A model generated the notes under the pieces. The model did no database searches. It saw nothing but the letters and a program-made list of their open reading frames with translations, and was not told the DNA's origin. From JAGOTP01 sp964567995 (GTDB lineage Bacteria > Patescibacteriota > Patescibacteriia > 2-12-FULL-60-25), in NCBI GenBank assembly GCA_964567995.1, contig CAZMOB010000003.1, positions 62,001-126,000 on the forward strand: a stretch of 64,000 nt of DNA, given 5' to 3'. Positions 41,797-49,947 of the stretch are shown here, one piece after another. The position numbers and the translations under genes are program-made. Each line of letters starts with the position of its first letter. Positions within the stretch are counted from its first letter, which is position 1.

Positions 41797-42525
41797 ATGC
41801 CAACAACGATCTCGACCTTAGACGAGCTGCGCACCAAACTCCATGAGTTAGCTCAGCCAGAAAAAGCCAAACATTCTGCCCGTTTTTTCAAAACTGGCCC
41901 GGGCGAGTATGCCGAGGGTGATCAATTTCTTGGGATCACCGTCCCCGAAGTCCGAACGATCGCGCGCTCAGCTCAAGCGATTTCTCAAGCAGAAATTCTA
42001 CTCCTCCTGCGTTCTCAACTGCATGAAGAACGTCTGCTCGCTCTCTTCCTGCTCATCCAGCGCTTTAAGACAAGTGACCAAGGCACGAAGCAAGCGATTT
42101 ATCACGACTATTTGACCCATACAGCCCATATCAATAATTGGGATTTGGTCGATACGAGTGCGGCGCAGATCGTTGGCACCTATCTAGCCATGCAATCCCC
42201 TCAAGTAATCCGAACGACCCTCGACAGGTTATCAACCTCTTCCTCTCTCTGGGAACGACGGATCGCAATGGTCGCAACCTATCATTGGATCAAATCTGGT
42301 GATCCAAGCTATGCGCTTATGATCGCCGAGCGGCTCATCACAGACAAACAAGACCTCATTCAAAAAGCGGTCGGATGGATGTTGCGCGAGGTAGGCAAAC
42401 ACTGCTCTCGATCGATCTTGCAAGATTTCTTGGATGAACATGTGCGGAAGCTTGGACGAACCACTCTTCGTTACGCCATCGAGCACTTCCCTGAGCCATT
42501 GCGACAAAGCTACCTCAAAAAGTGA
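41797..42525 (+). CDS. DNA alkylation repair protein, AlkD-like (242 aa)
   Basis: HEAT-repeat DNA glycosylase family that excises bulky or cationic alkyl purines. Diagnostic stretches: KTGPGEYAEGDQFLGITVPEVR (31-52), NNWDLVDTSA (112-121, with the conserved W-D-x-V-D), SLWERRIAMVATYHWIKSG with the catalytic-site W-x-x-R, and KAVGWMLREVGK (about 196-207). Soluble, normal length. Probably in one unit with the downstream fur-type gene. Confidence 0.94.
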   Translation: MPTTISTLDELRTKLHELAQPEKAKHSARFFKTGPGEYAEGDQFLGITVPEVRTIARSAQAISQAEILLLLRSQLHEERLLALFLLIQRFKTSDQGTKQAIYHDYLTHTAHINNWDLVDTSAAQIVGTYLAMQSPQVIRTTLDRLSTSSSLWERRIAMVATYHWIKSGDPSYALMIAERLITDKQDLIQKAVGWMLREVGKHCSRSILQDFLDEHVRKLGRTTLRYAIEHFPEPLRQSYLKK

Positions 42526-42573
42526 CGTTCTCGTTCTTGTCATTTATTCGCATCTAGACTAGGCTACTTGCAA

Positions 42574-43020
42574 ATGCCAAAACAGCGCCTCCTCTCGCTC
42601 AAAGAACAACTGCAAGCCGTTGGCTTTCGTGCCACAACGAGTCGGTTAGCGATCGCTGAGTTTCTAGAGGAGGCGCATAAACCCGTAGGAACACCGACGC
42701 TCGCCCAAGCCTTCGTTCCCAAAGAGCTCGACCTTGCAACACTCTATCGCACGCTTAAATCGTTTGAAGAAAAGGGCTTAATTCGTCATGTCGCGATCGA
42801 CCAACGTTTCGCCTCGTATGAATGGATTGAAGAAGAAGGACATCACCATCATCATCTCGTCTGTCAGACCTGCGGATTGATTGAAGAGATTCCTGATTGT
42901 GAGCTGGAATCGCTTGAAAAAGCTGTTTTAAAAGAATCGAATCAATTTACCGAAATTCGCTCGCATTCGTTGGAGTTTTTTGGAGTATGTATGAGATGTC
43001 TAAAAAAGGTCACTGGATGA
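42574..43020 (+). CDS. Fur family metal-responsive transcriptional regulator (148 aa)
   Basis: Winged-helix repressor. N-terminal LKEQLQAVGFRATTSRLAI with the DNA helix LATLYRTLKSFEEKGLI (about 52-68). Metal-site HHHHHLVCQTCG (about 89-100; His run plus CxxC) and a second CMRC pair near the C-terminus complete a structural zinc site of four Cys. Whether Fur, Zur or PerR cannot be settled. The start at 42574 (MPKQRLL) or 42568 is equally possible. Peroxiredoxin, DoxX and P-type ATPase genes in the window are conceivable targets; no Fur box was verified. Confidence 0.92.
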   Translation: MPKQRLLSLKEQLQAVGFRATTSRLAIAEFLEEAHKPVGTPTLAQAFVPKELDLATLYRTLKSFEEKGLIRHVAIDQRFASYEWIEEEGHHHHHLVCQTCGLIEEIPDCELESLEKAVLKESNQFTEIRSHSLEFFGVCMRCLKKVTG

Positions 43021-43051
43021 TCACCTTGGGTTGGTCAGAAAGCGTTTCGTT

Positions 43052-43801
43052 TTAGGCTTCTGACGGAACGTTCAAAATATGGGTCTGATAGGTTTTTTCT
43101 TTTGGTTGGAACGCCACCCCCATCACCGCCAAACGCAAATCGTCTTTTCCAGATTTAGGCGCAAGCGCCTCATAGATAGACTGTGCAAGCGACTCAACTG
43201 ATTCTTCTGCGAACTCAATTTCAATGGGCGATCCTTGAAAGGCTGGCGTTGGACGAACGTTTTCTCCACGATAGGTCATGATCAATTGACCGTGTCCAGG
43301 AACGAGTGGGGTGGCATACGCCGTTCGTGAAGCCGTTCCAATTTCATTCGAACGAATGATGTGGAGGGTCGCCGATGGAACACCCGATTCATCCAAGCGG
43401 ATCAGACCAGTGATTCGTGGGGTGTGATAGGCATCATCCTCGTAGGACCAGCCAGCCAGATCGATCGTCAAACGCTCTTCGGCTATCCCCGGCTGCCCCA
43501 ATTCAACCGCATCCACCTGACGTCCGTTCCCAATCGCAAATCCCTGTTCACCCATCCGAACGGCCGTATACTGCAACAAATCCAACTTGCCCCGCGCCAT
43601 GACTTTGAGATTAGTTGTCTGCACGCTGATCGTTTTCTGATCTTCACTTAAAACATACTTCTTGGCCTTGCTTGAGGCGCTACGGACCGTAACAAAATAG
43701 ACTCCGACGACCCGATCACTCAACATCCCAAGTACGAGGCCACGTCCGGGATACTCCAACGTCGAAAGATACGAGGCAAGTTCCATAGGTTTGCTCATCA
43801 T
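43052..43801 (-). CDS. IMP cyclohydrolase (PurO-like) domain protein (249 aa)
   Basis: Resembles the archaeal-type IMP cyclohydrolase family, which closes the purine ring. Seen: EYPGRGLVLGMLSD (16-29; the Y-P-G-R-G motif), VYFVTVRSASSKAK (35-48), FAIGNGRQVDA, YEDDAYHTPRI (about 123-133), and LIMTYRGENVRP. It matches the length of PurO-type proteins (about 200-250). No other purine gene lies nearby, so it may act in salvage or in another nucleotide reaction. Convergent with the fur-type gene, with no T-rich hairpin between. Confidence 0.8.
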   Translation of the reverse strand: MMSKPMELASYLSTLEYPGRGLVLGMLSDRVVGVYFVTVRSASSKAKKYVLSEDQKTISVQTTNLKVMARGKLDLLQYTAVRMGEQGFAIGNGRQVDAVELGQPGIAEERLTIDLAGWSYEDDAYHTPRITGLIRLDESGVPSATLHIIRSNEIGTASRTAYATPLVPGHGQLIMTYRGENVRPTPAFQGSPIEIEFAEESVESLAQSIYEALAPKSGKDDLRLAVMGVAFQPKEKTYQTHILNVPSEA

Positions 43802-43851
43802 AGACCGGTTGGGACGTCCTTGCTACCCTCGATCTACCTTTCGACTTTTTT

Positions 43852-44286
43852 ATGACCGAACCGATCAATTTCATCGAGACTCGCTTTCATTTCCTCTCCC
43901 CTTTTTCCGCCCATCGGATTGAAATTTGGGGTGAGACCTTTGCAACCGCAGAACACGCCTACCAAGCCTCGCGCATCCTCCCTGGCCCAGAACGCGAAAC
44001 CATTAAAAACACTGGCAGCCCTTTGGAAGCGTGGCGAGAAGGGCAAAAATACAAAGATCGACCCGAGTTTGCCGTACTAAATTTCGACAAAGCGGCCGTC
44101 ATGGAAGAAATCTTTCGCGCAAAGCTCGCTCAACATTCAGACATCCGGGACATTCTAAAAGAATCCGAAGACCGTGAACTCTTAAAAGTCTGGGATACAG
44201 ACTACTATTGGGGCACGGGCAAAGATGGCTCCGGACAAAACGTGATGGGCAAGCTTTGGATGAAGCTTCGTGCTGAACTTACGTAA
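43852..44286 (+). CDS. NADAR family N-glycosidase-like protein (144 aa)
   Basis: YbiA/NADAR fold, known members hydrolyse reactive riboflavin intermediates or remove ADP-ribose from guanine. Conserved pieces: LSPFSAHRIEIWGETFATAEHAYQA split as F-S...A-E-H-A-Y-Q-A (about 16-41), NFDKAAVMEEIFRAKLAQH (81-99), and WDTDYYWGTGKDGSGQNVMG (about 117-136, catalytic W-G region). Complete at 144 residues. Start follows CGACTTTTTT with no ribosome site. Its end overlaps the convergent DUF2238 gene by 8 nt. Confidence 0.92.
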   Translation: MTEPINFIETRFHFLSPFSAHRIEIWGETFATAEHAYQASRILPGPERETIKNTGSPLEAWREGQKYKDRPEFAVLNFDKAAVMEEIFRAKLAQHSDIRDILKESEDRELLKVWDTDYYWGTGKDGSGQNVMGKLWMKLRAELT

Positions 44287-44893
44287 GCCGTTCTTTTTTC
44301 AAGAAATAGTCGTGGAGCTTGGCAAAACCAATACAGGCGATAAGGCCTCCCAACAAAGCGAGGAACATATCTGTTTGTGTATCCCAAACATACCCTTGGG
44401 TCCCCAAAAAGGCATCGGCGTCTTCCCCCATCACGAGCGCCGCGATCCACTCAAGCAATTCGTAGACGACGGTGATCAACGCTACGATCCCCATCACAAA
44501 CGCAGGAATCCAGCTCTTCTTTGCAAATACCTCCCGTCGAATCACGAGCTCACGAATGATGAAGGCTGGGAAAAAGCCTTGGACAAAGTGGCCGAGCTTA
44601 TCGTAGTTATTCCGCTGCCAGTTGAATATATTTCCCAAGTATTCGAATAAAGGGTTTTCAGCATATGTGTACTTTCCTCCATAAAACAACACGAGACTGT
44701 GTAGCAAGACGATCACATATACAAAACGAGAAAACTTGAACTTCCGATACGTGACGATCAACAGCACGACCCCGATGAAACTTGGGACCATCTCCATGAA
44801 CCAGGTAGGGTAATCGTGCGGAGCAATGGCGGACCAAACCAAGGCACCAACATACAAAACGCCGAGGATAAGGAAAAACGTTTTTTGGGACAT
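44279..44893 (-). CDS. DUF2238 (YjdF-like) membrane protein (204 aa)
   Basis: Six-helix inner membrane protein family, function unknown. Helices at about 5-22, 32-48, 55-72, 105-118, 128-148 and 175-192. The central loop GNIFNWQRNNYDKLGHFVQG (about 88-107) contains the family's Y-D-x-x-G-H-F motif, and YELLEWIAALV plus WDTQTDMFLALLGG are also characteristic. No neighbour explains its role. Confidence 0.9.
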   Translation of the reverse strand: MSQKTFFLILGVLYVGALVWSAIAPHDYPTWFMEMVPSFIGVVLLIVTYRKFKFSRFVYVIVLLHSLVLFYGGKYTYAENPLFEYLGNIFNWQRNNYDKLGHFVQGFFPAFIIRELVIRREVFAKKSWIPAFVMGIVALITVVYELLEWIAALVMGEDADAFLGTQGYVWDTQTDMFLALLGGLIACIGFAKLHDYFLKKERLT

Positions 44894-44960
44894 ACACCCC
44901 CATCATAGCAAAAGAGCCCGCTTCCCGGTGGAACAACGGACTCCTCGGCAGACAAACGCG

Positions 44961-45674
44961 CTATTTCAGGAAAAACGAAACACTTGTACTCATCGTCACT
45001 TTCTTTTTGATAGATGAAGTATCCGCATTCCCATAATACATGGACGCATTTTCTGGAGTGACGGACAGTTGCGGGTAACCGATCGACTGGATGCGGGGCT
45101 CCACTAAGCCAAAGACGTCTTTCGCCTGCGATCTCGCATCTTCCACCGCTTGTTTCGTCAATTGCTTTTGTAACTCCGTGAGTCCGGAATAATAGTATTC
45201 AATCGAATTGGTGGAAAGATAGGCATTATCCTTGTTAAATTCAGTAATGGCTCGCTCAGACAAGGTGGAAAGCGCCATAACATTCGCCGTCTCGATAACG
45301 ATGACCTGATTCGAATAAGCCCCTTCAGTTGATTGGATATTCGCCGGTTGGACACTCACGATCGCGTCCTTGATCCCAGCCTGAGTGAGCAAAGACCTGA
45401 GTCGTTTTTCATCTTCCTGGATATTTTTGACCGTCTCTTCCACCTTCCCAATGGTTGGACGCGAGATCTGAACCGACCATTTCGCTTTATCGGACTCAAC
45501 TGACTTCTCAGCCAGGCCTGTAACTGAGCCAATATTTTGATTCGACAGATCCTTGGACGTCACGTATCCGCGTTGAATGAAACACGCAGAAATCATGAGT
45601 GATACCCCCAAGACAACAGACGCCACCGCAATCCACTTCCCGATATTCGACGATTCCTGCATGGACTGGCCCAT
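44961..45674 (-). CDS. SIMPL domain (DUF541) periplasmic/extracytoplasmic protein (237 aa)
   Basis: Family of secreted or membrane-anchored proteins of unknown biochemical role. N-terminal anchor WIAVASVVLGVSLMISACF (14-32) ending near a Cys. The SIMPL domain spans about 45-235, with SVTGLAEKSVESDKAKWSV (49-67) and the typical helix LTKQAVEDARSQAKDVFGLV (about 168-187). ATG preceded by CTTTTTACTTTTT and no ribosome site. The next gene (P-type ATPase) lies 82 nt downstream on the same strand. Confidence 0.9.
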   Translation of the reverse strand: MGQSMQESSNIGKWIAVASVVLGVSLMISACFIQRGYVTSKDLSNQNIGSVTGLAEKSVESDKAKWSVQISRPTIGKVEETVKNIQEDEKRLRSLLTQAGIKDAIVSVQPANIQSTEGAYSNQVIVIETANVMALSTLSERAITEFNKDNAYLSTNSIEYYYSGLTELQKQLTKQAVEDARSQAKDVFGLVEPRIQSIGYPQLSVTPENASMYYGNADTSSIKKKVTMSTSVSFFLK

Positions 45675-45756
45675 AAAAAAGTAAAAAGACTAAAATGGAA
45701 CGTTCTCTGAACGAAGGCTAGTCTGCACCATGACTCAAGAAAATGAAATACCTTCT

Positions 45757-48228
45757 TCAAGCAGCCTTCACGAAGCGCTCGTAGCAACGTTTTGCCACAT
45801 CTGTTGCCACAAAATACACGAGCACCAAACCAAGAGTGATCAACAAAAGAGGACCTGTCGGACGCGGAAAGGAGAACCATGTCTGGAAAGGCTGAACGAA
45901 GGTTACCAAGAACGCACAACCCGCCGCCAAGATGGTCGCGATCCAAAGAGCCTTGGGCGGACGGGTTGAGCGGAAAAACCAGCGCGAGGTTCGGAGCGAA
46001 AAGATGAGTACCAGCTCGGTCAGAACCGAGGCCAAGAACCACATGACCTGTAGATGGGCCGGGGCGACCGTGTGGTAGAGCGTAAAGAACAAGAAATCGA
46101 AGGCGGTACTGACCGTTCCAATTACGACACAGAACATGAGAAGTGAGCGGATCGGAAAACGGACCGGCTTCCGGATCTCATCAGTCTCGACCGTGTCCAA
46201 ACAAATGGCCGTCATCGGGAAGTCGGACAAGAGATTCAAGAGGAGGATCTGTACGGGCAACATGGGCAGCGTTGGAATGAAAAAGAGAGAGATCACGACA
46301 GCGAAGAAATTCCCGAAATTCGAGACCAGGGTCGCACGGATATACTTCCCAATATTCACGAAGACCTGGCGGCCTTGCGTCATCCCTTCAGCAATCACAT
46401 CAAGCCCCTTGTCCAGCAAGATAATATCCGCCGCTTCACGCGCAATATCCGAAGCCTCTTTAACGGCGATCCCGACGTTCGCAAGCTTCAAGGCAGGCGC
46501 GTCATTGATCCCTTCTCCCAAGAATCCAACCGACCCATGACGTTGAAGTTCTTTGATGATGGCGTACTTCTGGCTCGGATCGACGCGCGCAAACACAGCA
46601 CACGTCTTTACCCGACGACGACGTTCAGCCGACGTGAGTTTAAGGAACGCTTCGCCCGTGAGAACCATGTCTTTGTCCGTGATCAATCCCACCCGCTCCG
46701 CGATCGCGGCCGCGACCTCGGGACTATCCCCCGTTAACATCTTCACCTTTACTCCCAATCCATGGATTTGTTGGAGAGCCGAACAGGCCGTCGCCTTGAG
46801 CGGATCTTCAAACGCCAGACCTCCACATAAGGTCAGATCTTGTTCCGCCGCGTCGAGATCAGCGATTCGCTCATGCAAAGGATAGACACGAACCGCCACA
46901 GCCAAAACGCGCCTCCCTTCCTTCCCCTGTTTGGTAACCCACCTCCGGAAACCTGAATCCACCTTTTGGCAGCGCTTCAAAACCTCCTCCGTCGCCCCAC
47001 ACGAAATAACCGATGACTGATCATCTCCAACAACAAACGCCGTCACCCGCTTCCGTTTCGGATCAAACGGAAGATGCGCCTTGAGGATATGACTCTTCAA
47101 CATTCCTCGTTCTTCCTTGGATAAGGAGTGAACCAAGGCCTGATCGAATGGATTCAACGCTTCGGGACGCTTGAGGGCAGAGCTCTCGACGCATTGGAGC
47201 GCCAGAAGCTTGGGATTTGTTCCGTACTCCACATGATCAGCCAGACGCATTCGGTTCTCCGTCAATGTTCCCGTTTTATCTGTACACAGAATATCAATCG
47301 ATCCCAAATCCTCAATCGAGCTCAACCGTTTCACGACGACTTGTTTTTTCGCCATTGCCAACGCCCCACGCGAGAGACAAATCGTCACGACCAGCGGCAA
47401 TGTCTCCGGAACCACGCTCACCGCGAGCGCCACTGAAAAAATCGCGAACTGAACCCAATTCAAGGTCGAATCTCCTTGGAAAAGCAGACGCAATCCAAAA
47501 GTCAGCAAAACGGCAATTACCACGAACCACAAAATTGCCGCACTCAATCGTCGAATCGACTTTTGATACGCCCCCTCCGCGGATGTTTCAGACGTGAGCT
47601 TAGCGATCTTCCCTAAACCAGTGGCTCGCCCCGTATGCGTGACGAGCAATCTTGCCCAGCCTTGCGTGATCTTGGTTCCGGCCTGCAAAGGCTGAGAGAC
47701 TTGTTTCGTGACCGGAAAACTCTCGCCCGTCAGCACCGATTCATCGCACAAACACGCTTCAGACTCGATACAAACTCCGTCTGCCGGCAAAATATCCCCG
47801 ACTTCGCTGAGACAAATATCTCCGGGCACCAAGTCTACAGAGGGAAGACGCTGCTCCCGACCATCCCGCAATACCTTCGCCGAAGGACGAAGAATCGCCT
47901 GCAACATCGCGACCGCCCGTTCGGCGTGGTATTCCTGAAAAAAGCCAAGACAACCGTTCAAGATAACAAATCCACAGATCATCCAGCCACCGATCTGATC
48001 ATGAAAGGCAAACGATAACCCAGCCGAAGCAATCAGAAGATAGACGAACGGCGAAGCGAATTGTTTGAGCAGCAAACGCCACCAGGTTACTTTGTTCCGC
48101 TCGACCTGATTCGGTCCATACACCTTTAATCGAAGTGCGGCTTCACGCGTCGTAAGGCCCTTCTGACCTGTCTTGAACTCCTGAAAGAGTTCTTTTTTAG
48201 AACGTCTGGACAACGTGGCGAGATCCAT
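45757..48228 (-). CDS. Cation-transporting P-type ATPase, MgtA-like (823 aa)
   Basis: ATP-driven membrane cation pump. Phosphorylation site CTDKTGTLTENR with Asp317; actuator T-G-E-S (LTGESFPVT, about 166-174); hinge GEGINDAPALKLANVGIA (GD is changed to GE: usual T-G-D-G-x-N-D is L-G-E-G-I-N-D here). N-terminal cation-ATPase helix LTTREAALRLKVYGPN. Transmembrane segments near 55-105, 235-290 and six after 650 (VQILLLNLLSDFPMTAI). This layout is closest to MgtA/MgtB Mg2+ importers or proton pumps; the substrate is not settled. Confidence 0.92.
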   Translation of the reverse strand: MDLATLSRRSKKELFQEFKTGQKGLTTREAALRLKVYGPNQVERNKVTWWRLLLKQFASPFVYLLIASAGLSFAFHDQIGGWMICGFVILNGCLGFFQEYHAERAVAMLQAILRPSAKVLRDGREQRLPSVDLVPGDICLSEVGDILPADGVCIESEACLCDESVLTGESFPVTKQVSQPLQAGTKITQGWARLLVTHTGRATGLGKIAKLTSETSAEGAYQKSIRRLSAAILWFVVIAVLLTFGLRLLFQGDSTLNWVQFAIFSVALAVSVVPETLPLVVTICLSRGALAMAKKQVVVKRLSSIEDLGSIDILCTDKTGTLTENRMRLADHVEYGTNPKLLALQCVESSALKRPEALNPFDQALVHSLSKEERGMLKSHILKAHLPFDPKRKRVTAFVVGDDQSSVISCGATEEVLKRCQKVDSGFRRWVTKQGKEGRRVLAVAVRVYPLHERIADLDAAEQDLTLCGGLAFEDPLKATACSALQQIHGLGVKVKMLTGDSPEVAAAIAERVGLITDKDMVLTGEAFLKLTSAERRRRVKTCAVFARVDPSQKYAIIKELQRHGSVGFLGEGINDAPALKLANVGIAVKEASDIAREAADIILLDKGLDVIAEGMTQGRQVFVNIGKYIRATLVSNFGNFFAVVISLFFIPTLPMLPVQILLLNLLSDFPMTAICLDTVETDEIRKPVRFPIRSLLMFCVVIGTVSTAFDFLFFTLYHTVAPAHLQVMWFLASVLTELVLIFSLRTSRWFFRSTRPPKALWIATILAAGCAFLVTFVQPFQTWFSFPRPTGPLLLITLGLVLVYFVATDVAKRCYERFVKAA

Positions 48229-48347
48229 AGAAAGAACGAACTTCCCTTAGTCTAGCATTTTTGGTTGTCATTCGTCAGGATGCATAAACAGCCAAAAACT
48301 TCTTTGTTTGCTCATGATCTCCGCATTATGCATACTGTTCAATAAGT

Positions 48348-49094
48348 ATGAACTCTTCTGAAACAGTCCAAGCTAGGAGCACAGAATCCCTTACAGAATG
48401 TATCGAACAACGATTCGAACAGATACAAACTCCGATTCTTCTGCCTGCAGGCTACAACGTTCTTGAACTCAAGAATCAGAAAATACGCTATACGAAACCC
48501 GATGGCAGCATCATCGAAAGTGATCTCTACATGCATCATTCAGAGCCCGTTGTCATCGTGGATGAGTTTCGTAAACAGTTTCCTCATGATTCAGTCATCG
48601 TTCTCCTATTTGGACCGAATAAAGAACTTTATCTCCAAATGCGAGGGAAACACTGTCGTTGGGAACCAAACAAAGTAGATCTCGCTAGTATCGCCGGTCA
48701 GAGACGAGCCAAGCTGGTAGAAAATCGGTTTGAGCCAGTGGATTTGAAAGAAAACGCCCTGAATACCATGCAAAAAGAAACAGGCATTGAACGAGAACAA
48801 CTTACATCGGATGCCCTACACCCACTTGGAACTCACTTCAACGCTACGACGAATGAATATCAGACCGTCTATGCCTATCAAGTAGGGGTAGACATCGACA
48901 CAATGAATCACCTGCTTGCCACCACAGAAGATCAAGGGGAGCTGTGGCTCGCTCAAGACTACGGACAGACGTTGCGTGACTATTTTGGAGACAAGGTAGG
49001 AACATACGCTGGTGGTGAAACCTTGCGTCCATTGAACTTTATCAGCAATCCAGACATACAAGCCTCTCTTGATACGTACGTAGACCAACTTTAA
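48348..49094 (+). CDS. Nudix-fold protein with degenerate catalytic box (248 aa)
   Basis: Resembles isopentenyl-diphosphate isomerase/Nudix proteins: strand VIVLLFGPNKELYLQMRGKH (about 84-103), Gly-rich region SIAGQRR, helix NALNTMQKETGI (about 144-155), then LGTHFNATTNEYQTVYAYQV. In the Nudix box pattern R-E-x-x-E-E-x-G, the aligned residues here are N-T-M-Q-K-E-T-G, so three catalytic positions are lost. It may bind a nucleotide or RNA without hydrolysis. Terminator follows directly. Confidence 0.7.
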   Translation: MNSSETVQARSTESLTECIEQRFEQIQTPILLPAGYNVLELKNQKIRYTKPDGSIIESDLYMHHSEPVVIVDEFRKQFPHDSVIVLLFGPNKELYLQMRGKHCRWEPNKVDLASIAGQRRAKLVENRFEPVDLKENALNTMQKETGIEREQLTSDALHPLGTHFNATTNEYQTVYAYQVGVDIDTMNHLLATTEDQGELWLAQDYGQTLRDYFGDKVGTYAGGETLRPLNFISNPDIQASLDTYVDQL

Positions 49095-49101
49095 CTCTAT
49101 T

Positions 49102-49137
49102 GAAACAAAAAACGCCCTTCGGGGCATTTTTTGTTTC
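49102..49137. terminator. Terminator after the Nudix-like gene
   Basis: GAAACAAAAAACGCCC-ttcg-GGGCATTTTTTGTTTC; near-perfect stem with UUCG tetraloop, symmetric enough for both convergent genes. Confidence 0.93.
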
Positions 49138-49156
49138 CTGTCTGTTTTCGCTATGC

Positions 49157-49363
49157 TTATTTCTTCTGGCAGCAGCTACACATCCCACCGCACAGCTTCT
49201 TCAAACCGATCACGATAAGCAAAATCGGCCACGCGACGGCTACAAAATGAGCACTGAGAACACCCAAGGTCCCGAGCAAAAACACCAACCCAATCAATAC
49301 AATCAATACTGGGACAACTTTGTGACATCCGCACTTAGTTGGACAGTTCATTCCGTCTTGCAT
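49157..49363 (-). CDS. Small Cys-rich membrane protein (68 aa)
   Basis: Unknown function. MQDGMNCPTKCGCHKV has three Cys before two membrane helices (VPVLIVLIGLVFLLGTLGVL and VAWPILLIVIGLKKL) and the C-terminus has CGGMCSCCQKK with four more, so both ends lie on the same side and could form a metal site. The second helix pattern W-P-I-L-L-I-x-I-G resembles LiaF-type/DUF5668 membrane hairpins. Patescibacteria often carry such proteins. Confidence 0.75.
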   Translation of the reverse strand: MQDGMNCPTKCGCHKVVPVLIVLIGLVFLLGTLGVLSAHFVAVAWPILLIVIGLKKLCGGMCSCCQKK

Positions 49364-49448
49364 AGAGGAAACAAGATACTGAATTATAGACCCAGGGTAG
49401 CAGAAAAAGAGAAATCCGTCATTTAAGCCGGTGTTTGATCATAGCTGC

Positions 49449-49477
49449 TTGACCCCCTGATTGGCGAGTTATAGCGT
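49449..49477 (+). promoter_or_regulatory. Promoter of the 60-aa protein gene
   Basis: TTGACC (49449-49454), 17 nt, TAGCGT (49472-49477). Start near 49484, 0-3 nt before the ATG at 49486: leaderless. Confidence 0.65.
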
Positions 49478-49485
49478 AAGATTAT

Positions 49486-49668
49486 ATGACCCTTTCTCCT
49501 CATCAACTAAAATCCACGACAACCGAAGAAGAAGAGGACCAAGTTGCACGAGCGAAGCATGGTTTGACCATGGAAGAATCTAAAAAGATCCACGCACGCA
49601 AAGCTGAGAAGGCTAAAAAAGAATCGGAACAGGCCTCAACCGAAGTACCCACCAACAAAGCTGCTTGA
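49486..49668 (+). CDS. Small highly charged protein (60 aa)
   Basis: Unknown. MTLSPHQLKSTTTEEEEDQVARAKHGLTME... : acidic run TEEEED followed by Lys/Glu-rich helix (SKKIHARKAEKAKKESEQAS); likely disordered or single-helix cytoplasmic protein. Support is the well-placed promoter ending at the ATG. Its TGA overlaps the -35 of the next small gene. Confidence 0.6.
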   Translation: MTLSPHQLKSTTTEEEEDQVARAKHGLTMEESKKIHARKAEKAKKESEQASTEVPTNKAA

Positions 49669-49693
49669 CCCATCAACAGAAGAGTTCTATGGT
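49665..49693 (+). promoter_or_regulatory. Promoter of the 59-aa protein gene
   Basis: TTGACC (49665-49670), 17 nt, TATGGT (49688-49693). The context GCTGCTTGACCC is shared with the promoter at 49449. Confidence 0.65.
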
Positions 49694-49734
49694 GAAATCT
49701 GGGAACAGGCTTAACTCCTCTTACTCACTTCACT

Positions 49735-49914
49735 ATGCGTCTTCGAGAACAGAAGGGAACAGCTCTGCAGAACCGAATGAATACCAAGCAGGATCCACAT
49801 ACCGTTCGAACCGGACAAGGGAACGGCATCCTCGGACAGCGTGAAGGCAAAGAAGGAAACCGTGCTCAAAAGAATCCAGATGTTGGAAAGCAGAACAGTA
49901 CAAAGAAATCCTAA
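49735..49914 (+). CDS. Small basic, Gln/Asn/Gly-rich protein (59 aa)
   Basis: Unknown. Begins MRLREQKGTALQNRMNTKQD and ends GKQNSTKKS; net positive, with no hydrophobic residues beyond a few, so likely disordered or nucleic-acid binding. Supported by a dedicated promoter about 42 nt upstream and a terminator whose stem starts 2 nt after its TAA. No Shine-Dalgarno site. Confidence 0.55.
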   Translation: MRLREQKGTALQNRMNTKQDPHTVRTGQGNGILGQREGKEGNRAQKNPDVGKQNSTKKS

Positions 49915-49915
49915 C

Positions 49916-49942
49916 GAAAAGCGGCCATTTAGGCCGCTTTTC
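49916..49942. terminator. Hairpin between small gene and permease
   Basis: GAAAAGCGGCC-attta-GGCCGCTTTTC, perfect 11 bp, T-runs on both sides; serves both convergent genes. Confidence 0.92.
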
Positions 49943-49947
49943 TGATC

